DNA from: JAFGXT01 sp963677165
GTDB taxonomy: Bacteria > Verrucomicrobiota > Lentisphaeria > Victivallales > SZUA-371
Length of the DNA: 64,000 nucleotides
Reading direction: 5' to 3'
Assembly: GCA_963677165.2 (NCBI GenBank)
Contig: CAXXSX010000002.1
Span: 1,550,001 to 1,614,000, forward strand
A program made the translations under genes and the position numbers. Each line of letters starts with the position of its first letter. The stretch's first letter is position 1. Shown here one piece after another: positions 42,911-51,013 of this stretch. The notes under the pieces are model-generated. The model searched no databases, had not been told where the DNA came from, and saw only the letters and a program-made list of their open reading frames with translations.

Positions 42911-43687
42911 ATGAAAATCAATAATCTGGAAAAATTTAAGGAAAAAGTCGCATCAGGACAAACCGCGTTGGGAACTGTTATCACCTCATATGACACCACT
43001 TTCAGCGAGCTGGCGGCAGATACCGGTTTTGACTTTATCTGGATCGATATGGAACATTCTCCTATGACCATTGTTGATGCGATGCATCATGTAATGGCAG
43101 TTCGGGGAACTGACTGCGCACCTTTTATCCGCGTTCCATGGAACGTCAACTATATATTAAAACCGGTTCTTGATCTAGCACCGGCCGGAGTTATTGTACC
43201 AATGATCAATTGCGCAAAAGACGCGGCGGCGGCTGTTCATGCCTGCAAATACCCCTCTCAGGATGGAGAACGCGGGTTTGCCTTGCGTCGAAACAGCGGT
43301 TACGGAAAAATGTCTTTGGATGAATATATGGAATATTCGCAGAAAGAACCGATGGTAATTGTTCAGATTGAACACCGGGAGGCGGTTCGCAATATTGATG
43401 AAATTTTAAGTGTACCGGGAATCGACAGTATCTGTATTGGTCCGTTTGATCTTTCCTCTTCCTATGGAAAAACCGCCCAGTTCGACGATCCGGAGATCCT
43501 GGATGCCATCGACGAAGTTCGCGAAAAGACCCTGAAAGCCGGAATCATGATCGGGGGGTTCTGCGCTACTCCGATGTGGAAGGACCGTTTCATGAACTGG
43601 AAAGCGTTAGCAGACGACACCGGAGCCGTTGCCCGGGAATTCCGCCGTTTGATAAGTGATGAAAACAATCACAATAAACAGCTATAA
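42911..43687 (+). CDS. HpcH/HpaI-type class II aldolase (2-keto-3-deoxy sugar acid aldolase family)
   Basis: A 258-residue TIM-barrel enzyme. It has the family's metal-binding and catalytic pattern: FDFIWIDMEHSPMTIVDAM, APFIRVPWNVNYILKPVLDL (Arg), AAGVIVPMI-like AGVIVPMINCAKDA, MVIVQIEHREAVRNIDEIL and GIDSICIGPFDLSSSYG. Such aldolases cleave 2-keto-3-deoxy sugar acids to pyruvate and an aldehyde, in the cytoplasm. GGAACTGAAT precedes the ATG. It ends the FadR-type locus, which supports a sugar-acid route, though the exact substrate is not set by sequence. Confidence 0.88.
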   Translation: MKINNLEKFKEKVASGQTALGTVITSYDTTFSELAADTGFDFIWIDMEHSPMTIVDAMHHVMAVRGTDCAPFIRVPWNVNYILKPVLDLAPAGVIVPMINCAKDAAAAVHACKYPSQDGERGFALRRNSGYGKMSLDEYMEYSQKEPMVIVQIEHREAVRNIDEILSVPGIDSICIGPFDLSSSYGKTAQFDDPEILDAIDEVREKTLKAGIMIGGFCATPMWKDRFMNWKALADDTGAVAREFRRLISDENNHNKQL

Positions 43688-43690
43688 ATA

Positions 43691-43880
43691 CAGTGCGGCA
43701 AAGCCCCAACCAAAGAAATTAAGAATTGAGAATTAAAAAAAAGCGGGAGCAAAGTAGTGCCTGTTTTGATAAAACCGGCACACCGTGCATCAGCACGGCA
43801 GTTTATACATGAAAATTTAAAACGATTATACAGCCGCTGGTGCGGCGGGCGTTTTCATCGAAAATCGCCCCTACTTGGAA
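43691..43880 (+). repeat. Dispersed ~185-bp hairpin-rich repeat, family B (copy 2)
   Basis: This is the second copy of the repeat at 8748-8929, on the same strand. It differs by small indels and substitutions, including the compensatory pair that converts GTCGC/GCGAC to GCCGC/GCGGC. It lies between the aldolase gene and the end of the convergent DUF4838 gene. Confidence 0.8.
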
Positions 43881-43942
43881 CGATCTCCATTAGATTATAA
43901 TCTACATCGACAAAATATTAATATTTCACACAAGTTACTTGA

Positions 43943-45685
43943 TTACTTTGAATGAAGTGCGGTCATCCATTTTTTAAATGAATCGTAATTGCCTCTTTTA
44001 AAGCTTTCTGAGAACTTTTTTGCTCCGGCGGTTTTGGCTATTTTCAGTTGCTGTTCAAACAGTTCGTTCCATTTGATTCCCTGCAGTTGTTTCGGCTTGG
44101 AGGCCCACAGCGCCGGGCGTTCCAGAAGCGTCAGGTTGATGGACACAGCGGCGGCCTCAACGCGTTGAAGCAGTTCCGGATTTGTACGGACTTTTGCTTT
44201 CGCCGCTTCCATCAAAGACCAGGCTTCAAGTAGCTTCTGGTTGCTGAGCCAGAGGGCATTTCTATTGAAGCAACACAGTTTGTAACCGGGTTTGACGGCA
44301 TTTCGCATCAAGGCAAAATATTGCAGTATCTCCGGAGTTGCGGCTCCATAGTAGTTCGTGATGAATTCGTTTATTAATATGTCGGAATCAAGGGATGGAT
44401 TCCACATCAGTTTTGAAGTCAGCCATGCACGCAGGTCGGCAAAGTCGGCGATCGAGCCAGGGCCAACCGAACCCTGTTCAAATACGGCAGTGGCTCCATT
44501 TTTCGCGAAAAAGCGCAGATCGGAAGCGAGACTTTTCCAGTTTGGATTCGGCAAATAATACTTTGGGAAATTGGTCAGGTAATTCCAAATATAAAGTTCT
44601 TTTGCCAGCTTGCTCCAGTCTCGAACCTGAGAGGCAAATTTCGCGTTTCCCGAGGAATCCAGCGGAAGGGCAAAATTACATTCGTAGCTGCAGAGTCGTA
44701 CAATCACATTGGGAAGCGGACGAATGGTTTTCGGCGTTTCTCTGGTATATTGATACGCCAGCGTTTCCACCCGGACGTCAGGAAATTCTTTCGCGACAGC
44801 TTTGGCTACCTCGTTAACCGCGTCAATCAGCAAATCAGTCTGGTTGCCATGCTCCTTAACGAATGCTTTACAGGCTTTACAGCGGCAGTATCTGTGATTG
44901 TCGTTCTGAGTAACCGAAACAATACGTGCTTTCGGATGCTTTCTTAACCAGGTAAGTACAGCAGCAGTCAGTTGCTTGCGAGCTTCGGGATTGGTGAGAC
45001 AAAGCTGTCCGTTTGGAATACGTTTCCCTTTGTATTCAGCGTACCATTCCGGATGCGACGCAAAGAACTTGCTCGGTGGAACCAACCTTCCGGAAGTATG
45101 ACACCAGCCCAGCAGTTCCAGATGTCCACCCCATGCTTCAGGTAGTCGGTTGAAATGGCCGTTATTACGCATTTTAACCGTGAAAGCCGAAGACTTACGA
45201 ATCAAATCATAAAATGCTTCACGACTTTTAAATGGCGGCGCGTAACGGTAATCGATTTTCGGAAGTGTGAATTCTTTTCGAACAGGCCAGGATTCAACTT
45301 TCGCGGTCCAGAAGCGGACCCCATAGACCCGTTCCAACAGTTCGTACACGGCATACAGAGAACCGCGCGGACGGTCTCCCGTCAGAATTAAATTATCGCC
45401 AACTAGTTTAAGAATGATTTCATCCGGCTTAAGCGTTTTAAAATCGAGGTTTCCAAGCAGCCGCGCCGTTTCAGGCGACTGTCCGACACGGATTGCCGGG
45501 GCGGAAACGTCTCCTTTTACAATCGGAAAATCGATACTGAAAATCTTTTTCAGTCCCGCCTGAAGCTCCTTTGCCGCGGTCATTTCCGCGGGAATTGCGT
45601 CTTTTGAAACCTGGATTTTCAGCGTTTCCGCATGAACATTAAGGATAAGTAACAGAGTTGACCACAGAACGATAAACAATTTCAT
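43943..45685 (-). CDS. Secreted DUF4838 family enzyme
   Basis: The 580-residue protein has a signal peptide (1-19, MKLFIVLWSTLLLILNVHA), an N-terminal alpha-glucuronidase-like domain (AAKELQAGLKKIFSIDFPI; LILTGDRPRGSLYAVYELLE) and a DUF4838 domain (about 150-470) with the cysteine cluster CRCKACKAF near residue 272. It is a paralogue of the DUF4838 protein at 6240-8552 but lacks the C-terminal CBM9-like domain. It ends locus 2, 245 bp after the DUF6259-like enzyme, with a hairpin in that gap. It is predicted to act outside the cytoplasm on an uncharacterised glycan. Confidence 0.83.
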   Translation of the reverse strand: MKLFIVLWSTLLLILNVHAETLKIQVSKDAIPAEMTAAKELQAGLKKIFSIDFPIVKGDVSAPAIRVGQSPETARLLGNLDFKTLKPDEIILKLVGDNLILTGDRPRGSLYAVYELLERVYGVRFWTAKVESWPVRKEFTLPKIDYRYAPPFKSREAFYDLIRKSSAFTVKMRNNGHFNRLPEAWGGHLELLGWCHTSGRLVPPSKFFASHPEWYAEYKGKRIPNGQLCLTNPEARKQLTAAVLTWLRKHPKARIVSVTQNDNHRYCRCKACKAFVKEHGNQTDLLIDAVNEVAKAVAKEFPDVRVETLAYQYTRETPKTIRPLPNVIVRLCSYECNFALPLDSSGNAKFASQVRDWSKLAKELYIWNYLTNFPKYYLPNPNWKSLASDLRFFAKNGATAVFEQGSVGPGSIADFADLRAWLTSKLMWNPSLDSDILINEFITNYYGAATPEILQYFALMRNAVKPGYKLCCFNRNALWLSNQKLLEAWSLMEAAKAKVRTNPELLQRVEAAAVSINLTLLERPALWASKPKQLQGIKWNELFEQQLKIAKTAGAKKFSESFKRGNYDSFKKWMTALHSK

Positions 45686-45821
45686 TGTTTTTTCTCACAG
45701 TTGTATGATTACTTGTAAAATTCTTAAACTTGATGAAACTTTATTAACATACAACCAAACATGAATTATTTCTAATATGTTTCACCATATTTACGTGAAT
45801 CGTAATTAACGAATGTAAAGA

Positions 45822-45861
45822 GCCGTCACCACAAGTCTACATGATGGATTTGGGTGACGGC
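45822..45861 (-). promoter_or_regulatory. Hairpin inside locus 2 operon
   Basis: GCCGTCACC (45822-45830) pairs perfectly with GGTGACGGC (45853-45861) across a 22-base loop. It lies in the gap between the DUF6259-like gene (stop at 45931) and the DUF4838 gene (start at 45685). No clear T-run follows, so it may be a processing or stability element rather than a terminator. Confidence 0.4.
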
Positions 45862-45930
45862 ACAAAACCGGGAGAAAAACTTCCAGTGTCTATTCTGAAC
45901 CCCAAAGACGAGGTTGCCAGTTCTCTCTTT

Positions 45931-48699
45931 CTAATTTGCAGATAACTCAATTACCTCGTTGGGCTGCAACTTAAGCTTGAATTTTCCGCCTCCGTTGATA
46001 CGGGTAACCGGAATATTGACTTCGGCCTCGGAAGCATAATTTTTTCCTTTCAATGAGTCAACCGCAAAATCATTGTTGTATACTTCTATCTTAACTTCTC
46101 TTGCTTTTTTTCCCGGATTGTAGACTACGAGTTGTTTATCTCTGAGAACAAATGGTGCCTGCGTTCCGATAAATTTGATGATTGGTTTTCCGTTACGCTG
46201 GATTTCTCCCACGCCATCAGCGGCCACATTGTTTCCATTAACGATGGCAACAGAACCTCCGGATTTCCTACTCATTGCCTTGAAAAATACTTTTCCGCCG
46301 CCATAGGTTAAATTAAAATCGCGTACCGGGCCATTATTCGCAACCACACAGGCTTTGGGCCAGCGGGAATAACGGAAGTGATCCTTTTCGTTATAGTCCA
46401 GCAGAAGTGTCCCGGCAAATTGACCGATCAGTTGTTGACGCCTCATGAGATAAAGCCAGCGAGGTCTAAACTTTTTCCATAAACCCTGCGGATACTGCTG
46501 TACTGCCGCCATTAAGGGATTCAGGGCAAAAGAAGCGTGACAATTGTATTGTCCCTGTCCATCATACAGTCCAAGATAAAATCCGGTGTCGCCATAGACC
46601 AGTTGCCAGAGTGGCAAAAGCCGACGTCCCTGGGTCATACACCAACCAATACTCCCTCCAGATGGACAATCGATATATGGAATTGCGCTTTCCGAAGCGC
46701 CTTCGGTCTGGATATATGCGTGAGGAATTAGTTTGCGGATTCTTGCCCAGGCCTGATTCTTGGCTTTGGTCCAGTTGCATCTGACAAACTCGTTCGGGTT
46801 GTATCCGGCATTGGGATTTTCATCATGAGCAAATACATGCCCCATTACGTCAAAATAGATCGCATTCAAGTGCGAGTCTATCGCGATTTTTTTGGTATAT
46901 CTCAACATTTCATCTATTACACATGGATAAGACACGACGTAATTACCAAATTTGTCATTATACTTATTATAATAGAATCTACCTTTCCAGCGAGCCATTT
47001 TTTTCTTATCGAACTGTTTTGCTGCTTCGCTCCATTCTCCGCCGTTGATATGAGGGGCAACCAGATACCCGCCGGCCGCGGCTTTTCGTCCAAATGTCAG
47101 GAAGTCTCCACCCATTTCCGGCGCAACCGGAAAGACATCCGGATATTTGCTGTCAAACGGTCCATACCAGCCGGTATACCAGAATAACGGGCTGATGCCG
47201 AATCGTTTTTTGAAACCGTCCATACATTCCAGGGCCTGCGCATAAGTTGTGCAGCATTTGCGGCCTCCGACTTCCTTGATCGGCGGCATCCCCCGCAGCC
47301 AGCTCCAGCCGTCACGAAGGTGATTTATGATAGGGCGTTGAGCCATTTTTTTTGTGATCGGCATAAACCAGGGCATTGTTTTTGCCCATTTACGATAAGT
47401 ATGCGCCATCACATTCCAGTTGGCTTTGGGCCATAAATTAATTACAGTTTGGTATTTGCAACGATAAGTCCGATTCGGCAATAAATGGAAATCATGAGAC
47501 CAGGAAAAATGTATTACGGATTTGTCCTGCTTGATTGACAAAGATTTCAAATTCGATTCCGGGTCTTCTGTATGAATCATCCAGCTGAAATACTGGTCTT
47601 GAAGCCCGAACCATTGGGAATGCAGGTGTCCCGGATAGATAATGCCGATTGGTTTGAGCCCGGAAAGTGGAACGGCAGCTCCTATCCATGCTGGAATAAT
47701 GAACATCGCCTTATCCCGTTTCGGTTCATTCCAACCACAGGGTAATGTCAGGTGGGACATTATCTGTTTGTTAAAGTTTTTCAGTTCAAAACCCAAGGAT
47801 AAAAGCTGTCCGCCGTTTTTTAACGATAAATTGACTGTCAGCCGGAATTTACCAGGATTATTACTATTTCCCCATGCCATTCTCCATGAGCCGGGTCCAA
47901 TAGGGGTGATCACCGGAGCCGCAAGCTCCAGATTGGTAATTTTGGTTTTTGACGGAGAGTCAAATTTAACTTCAAAGAATTTTCCGTTGTCCCATTTTTT
48001 GATTATGACATTACCGGCATCTCTAACAGCCAAAGCTACGGGGCGATTTTTCTGCCAGACCAAACCGCCATTTTTGCCGCCAAGAAATTTACAATCCGGC
48101 AGTTGTTTTGCGATGGTGTCCGCCATTGATTTTTTGATGGGCAGAACCGTGACTGGCGGTTTTTTTACGATTAAAGATATATCATCAACGGCAATAAATC
48201 CCGAGGTTGCCTTGATGGTTATTGTGAGATATTTGTGGGTTCCTTTTCCTGATGTCGGATATTCCAGTTCCGCGATTGCTTCATTGAAAAATCTCTTGCT
48301 GGTCTTTATATCCGGACGAAATGCCCAGAGTTGGCCGGATGGAACCTTAAACGTTTTTTTCTCAATGACTTCTCCACGGGAGGTTGTATCGTCCGCAATG
48401 CCAAATTCCACAATAATGTGGTGTGAACCCGCCGAGGAATATTTAAAGTTCAACGAATAATTTTCACCGGGAACAACTTCTCTGCCTGTATTCTGCCATA
48501 CGAAATTACGGATTTGAAGTACTTTTTTGCCATCTGGAGGATTTCCAAAAGAGGAAAGACCAGAGAGTACATGAACGTTTTTATCCGCTTTCCAGTCAGT
48601 TATTCCATTTTCAAATGAACCATTCTTCAGTAGATTCTGACCATAACCCTGTGTCATAGTAATTGCAGTTAATAATAGCGTCATTAGCATTGTTTTCAT
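45931..48699 (-). CDS. Secreted DUF6259-like glycosidase with N-terminal carbohydrate-binding domain
   Basis: I chose the ATG at 48699; a TTG four codons upstream is less likely. The 922-residue protein has a signal peptide (MKTMLMTLLLTAITMTQGYG), a CBM4/9-like domain (about 21-185: NLLKNGSFENGITDWKADKN, then SGFIAVDDISLIV), a middle beta domain and a catalytic TIM barrel (about 440-730) containing WYTGWYGPFDSKYPDVFPV, AIYFDVMGHVFAHDENP and YIQTEGASESAIPY, which hold the likely acidic residues. This layout matches DUF6259 proteins, related to GH36-like glycosidases. It follows a pseudopilin gene and a family C element and precedes a DUF4838 gene. Confidence 0.78.
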   Translation of the reverse strand: MKTMLMTLLLTAITMTQGYGQNLLKNGSFENGITDWKADKNVHVLSGLSSFGNPPDGKKVLQIRNFVWQNTGREVVPGENYSLNFKYSSAGSHHIIVEFGIADDTTSRGEVIEKKTFKVPSGQLWAFRPDIKTSKRFFNEAIAELEYPTSGKGTHKYLTITIKATSGFIAVDDISLIVKKPPVTVLPIKKSMADTIAKQLPDCKFLGGKNGGLVWQKNRPVALAVRDAGNVIIKKWDNGKFFEVKFDSPSKTKITNLELAAPVITPIGPGSWRMAWGNSNNPGKFRLTVNLSLKNGGQLLSLGFELKNFNKQIMSHLTLPCGWNEPKRDKAMFIIPAWIGAAVPLSGLKPIGIIYPGHLHSQWFGLQDQYFSWMIHTEDPESNLKSLSIKQDKSVIHFSWSHDFHLLPNRTYRCKYQTVINLWPKANWNVMAHTYRKWAKTMPWFMPITKKMAQRPIINHLRDGWSWLRGMPPIKEVGGRKCCTTYAQALECMDGFKKRFGISPLFWYTGWYGPFDSKYPDVFPVAPEMGGDFLTFGRKAAAGGYLVAPHINGGEWSEAAKQFDKKKMARWKGRFYYNKYNDKFGNYVVSYPCVIDEMLRYTKKIAIDSHLNAIYFDVMGHVFAHDENPNAGYNPNEFVRCNWTKAKNQAWARIRKLIPHAYIQTEGASESAIPYIDCPSGGSIGWCMTQGRRLLPLWQLVYGDTGFYLGLYDGQGQYNCHASFALNPLMAAVQQYPQGLWKKFRPRWLYLMRRQQLIGQFAGTLLLDYNEKDHFRYSRWPKACVVANNGPVRDFNLTYGGGKVFFKAMSRKSGGSVAIVNGNNVAADGVGEIQRNGKPIIKFIGTQAPFVLRDKQLVVYNPGKKAREVKIEVYNNDFAVDSLKGKNYASEAEVNIPVTRINGGGKFKLKLQPNEVIELSAN

Positions 48700-48723
48700 A
48701 AATAAATCCAATCTTCTTTATTA

Positions 48724-48888
48724 TTTTGAAGTTTAAAGACTCGTGCGAAATGCATTTTCCCGGGTAGGGACGGTTCTCCGCAACCGTCAGTTATTTTGTG
48801 CTTGAGCACAAAATCCCGGGAGACGGCGCGCTACGGAGAGCGCGCCCTACCAAAATTCGCTCATTTCGCAAGACTCTTTTGAAGTTTA
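48724..48888 (-). repeat. Cloverleaf-like element, family C (copy 3) with 12-bp direct repeats
   Basis: The 141-bp element (48736-48876) is bounded by TTTTGAAGTTTA at 48724-48735 and 48877-48888; the right copy contains the stop codon of the pseudopilin gene. Stems are TGCGAAATG/CATTTCGCA (48744-48752 with 48862-48870), GGTAGGG/CCCTACC (48763-48769 with 48845-48851), GACGGTT/AACCGTC (48769-48775 with 48782-48788), TTTTGTGC/GCACAAAA (48794-48801 with 48806-48813) and GGCGCGCT/AGCGCGCC (48825-48832 with 48839-48846). All are perfect, giving two closing stems around three hairpins. Confidence 0.88.
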
Positions 48889-49560
48889 TCGATACCACTG
48901 TCTGCGATATGTTGTATTTTTCCCTGTATCAGAAAGTGTCTCAGTCGTCCTTACCTGTTCAACATGACCATCGAAAAAGAGTATTCCAGAGGTTTTGTTG
49001 TAAATATGAGAATTTCGAATTTCTCCCCAGCCAAAATCATAACTGGCAATATTATAAACAAATGAATTCGGATTACTGTATTTCCAGTATTCATATAGCC
49101 CAATTGTTTTAGATGGCTGCGGCATTTTTCCCGGATCAGCCATACTTCTTGAAGATCTTGTTGTCGTGGTTGCACCATAATTATAAGCATAACTGCGAAC
49201 TTGTCCTCTATAGTCTGGCCTTGCTATTTGAATATGAAAAGGGCAGGCAAAAAGATTTTTATCACTGTATGCGCTTTTAGGTGCCTTCAACATATCATAA
49301 TTGTCCAGAGTATACGCCCAGGTACGACCAACTCCTCCAATAAGTGCGTGTATTGGTGTCCAGCGTCCATTCGAGATCAGCATGTATTGACTCATCCCTA
49401 AAGAAATCTGTCGTAAATTATTGGTACAGCCAATTTGTTTTGCCTTATTCCGGGCATTATTTAATGCCGGAAGCAGCATTGCGGCCAGAATAGCAATGAT
49501 GGCGATAACAACGAGGAGCTCTATCAGTGTGAAACTTTTCTTTTTCGTAATCGAGTTCAT
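48886..49560 (-). CDS. Type IV prepilin-like (pseudopilin) protein, H-X9-DG-like
   Basis: The 224-residue protein starts MNSITKKKS with prepilin helix FTLIELLVVIAIIAILAAM and ends with SHIYNKTSGILFFDGHVEQ, an H...DGH motif with two extra residues. Residue -1 is Ser. The first codons match the pseudopilin at 5015, because they belong to the inverted duplication; the rest is diverged. AAAAGGAGAATAG precedes the ATG. It lies 31 bp after the second GntR copy and just before element C and the DUF6259-like enzyme. Confidence 0.9.
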   Translation of the reverse strand: MNSITKKKSFTLIELLVVIAIIAILAAMLLPALNNARNKAKQIGCTNNLRQISLGMSQYMLISNGRWTPIHALIGGVGRTWAYTLDNYDMLKAPKSAYSDKNLFACPFHIQIARPDYRGQVRSYAYNYGATTTTRSSRSMADPGKMPQPSKTIGLYEYWKYSNPNSFVYNIASYDFGWGEIRNSHIYNKTSGILFFDGHVEQVRTTETLSDTGKNTTYRRQWYR

Positions 49561-49591
49561 GGTCTATTCTCCTTTTTTGAACCTGAATTTT

Positions 49592-50716
49592 TTATATTGA
49601 TTCCACTTCAACTTTTTTTCTGTTTGCTTGTTTATTTTTAATATTTTTCTGAGTACTGCTGCGTACAATCAATTTGGGTTGGCAAAGATGGAATACCGCA
49701 TTGTCGTCATAGCCGCCCGCGCGGCTCTCCAGAATCGCCAGAGCAGTACTAATATGTCCACGGAAATTCGGATCGATACAAGTGATTTGCGGCCTGAAAA
49801 GTTCAGCCAGTTCGGAGCTGCCGATACAGGCAACAGCCAGATTCTCCGGCACTTTTACGCCGTCATCCATAGCCATTCCGATCAATTGGGCGGCAACTTC
49901 GGCGTCCGGTGCAATTACCGCATCCGGAATGCCTTGTTTCTTCAGCTGTGCCCAGATTTTTTTTACATATTTTTGAGTCGGAGCCATTGCCGGCAGGGAT
50001 AAATCGAAACAATAATCCCGACACCAGCTGAACGGCATCTCATTTTCCAGACATAAACTGCGCCATGCCGCCGCCCGCTGACTTTCCAGTCGGCTGCGCA
50101 GGTTCGCGCAAATCATGGCTATCCGGTCAATTCCCTGAGAGACGAGGTGTTCCATAATCAATCGTACGCTCTGAGGTTCATCACTGGTAATGCAGGTAAT
50201 GCCCTCCGGGTCGCTGCGTTCACCAATCAGTACAACCCGGTTCATCACATGTTCCATGCAGGCGGTAAAGTTCTCCCAGTAAGGACGAAATCCGTAAATG
50301 ACCGAATAGGTATCCGGATCACTGATTACGTCCCGGGCTTCGGAAATATCTCCGGCAATGCTGCAGATACGTACTTCCCAACCGGCACTTTCAAAGATTT
50401 CTTTGCCTTGTTCCTGGAAAATCCGTACCAGATCATGAATGATTGCCGGAGCAATTAGATTAACGATTTTTTTACCAGGTTTAACCGGCAGATTACGGTA
50501 AACCACAAAATTGCCTACGCCGTGACGGCATTCGATGTAACCCTCTTTTTCCAGCTGCTTTACGGCTTTATTTACGGTAACATAACTGGCTTTCAATTCG
50601 TCCGCCAGTTCCGCCATGGAAGGAAGACGTTCTCCATGGGAATATTGTTCGCCCGTAATGCGCTGCTGAAGGGCCTCTTTCAGTTCTATGGTTTTTACAG
50701 ATGTTCTTCTTGACAT
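49592..50716 (-). CDS. GntR-family regulator with LacI-type sensor domain (copy 2)
   Basis: A near-identical copy of the 3860-4984 regulator: 374 residues with four substitutions (Ser for Gly in RICSIAGD, Ile for Val in EGITC, Pro for Ser in NEMPFSW, Arg for Gly in LIVRSST). The winged helix and sensor domain are both intact. I use the ATG at 50716 by analogy with copy 1. It heads locus 2: regulator, pseudopilin, element C, DUF6259-like enzyme and DUF4838 enzyme. On its other side the same promoter region faces the large secreted-protein pair at 51014-56313, which it may also control. Confidence 0.9.
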   Translation of the reverse strand: MSRRTSVKTIELKEALQQRITGEQYSHGERLPSMAELADELKASYVTVNKAVKQLEKEGYIECRHGVGNFVVYRNLPVKPGKKIVNLIAPAIIHDLVRIFQEQGKEIFESAGWEVRICSIAGDISEARDVISDPDTYSVIYGFRPYWENFTACMEHVMNRVVLIGERSDPEGITCITSDEPQSVRLIMEHLVSQGIDRIAMICANLRSRLESQRAAAWRSLCLENEMPFSWCRDYCFDLSLPAMAPTQKYVKKIWAQLKKQGIPDAVIAPDAEVAAQLIGMAMDDGVKVPENLAVACIGSSELAELFRPQITCIDPNFRGHISTALAILESRAGGYDDNAVFHLCQPKLIVRSSTQKNIKNKQANRKKVEVESI

Positions 50717-50732
50717 AATTTTCAATTGTCCG

Positions 50733-50798
50733 CCGGGAACGTCCCGGTGCGTTTGTACCGCTCCAAACTTTAGTCGCTAAAGCTCCTTACGGAAGCGG
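50733..50798 (-). promoter_or_regulatory. Structured 5' leader of GntR copy 2
   Basis: Keeps the CCGGGA/TCCCGG, CTTTAG/CTAAAG and CCGCTTCC/GGAGCGG stems of the leader at 3779-3844. Confidence 0.4.
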
Positions 50799-50869
50799 AA
50801 ATTAAATATATTTTTGGTTCATTCCCCACCCTTGGGGCGTTTTTAATATCTCGTATATTATTTGCTTAT

Positions 50870-50903
50870 GTCATATATTTTATAATATATGACTTAATAA
50901 GTC
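50870..50903. promoter_or_regulatory. Palindromic operator in the divergent promoter (copy 2)
   Basis: GTCATATAT N6 ATATATGAC (50870-50893) overlaps GACTTA-A-TAAGTC (50891-50903). It lies between the GntR start and the divergent gene at 51014, so one bound regulator could act on both. Confidence 0.5.
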
Positions 50904-51013
50904 AATAGATTAGCCGACTTTTTCTGAAAAAAAATTCTCAGTACCGCAAAGAAATGCTATATTATTGTCGTCATATTTTATAAAAGTGTGATATCAATAT
51001 AAGGCGGTGGTCT

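Larger units (their letters stand above)
49503..51012. repeat. Inverted duplication, right copy
   Basis: The reverse complement of 3566-5075. It carries the second GntR gene, its leader and promoter. The outer end at 51012 lies two bases before the ATG of the large secreted-protein gene at 51014, so the duplicated segment supplies that gene's promoter and ribosome-binding region on the other strand. Confidence 0.93.
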
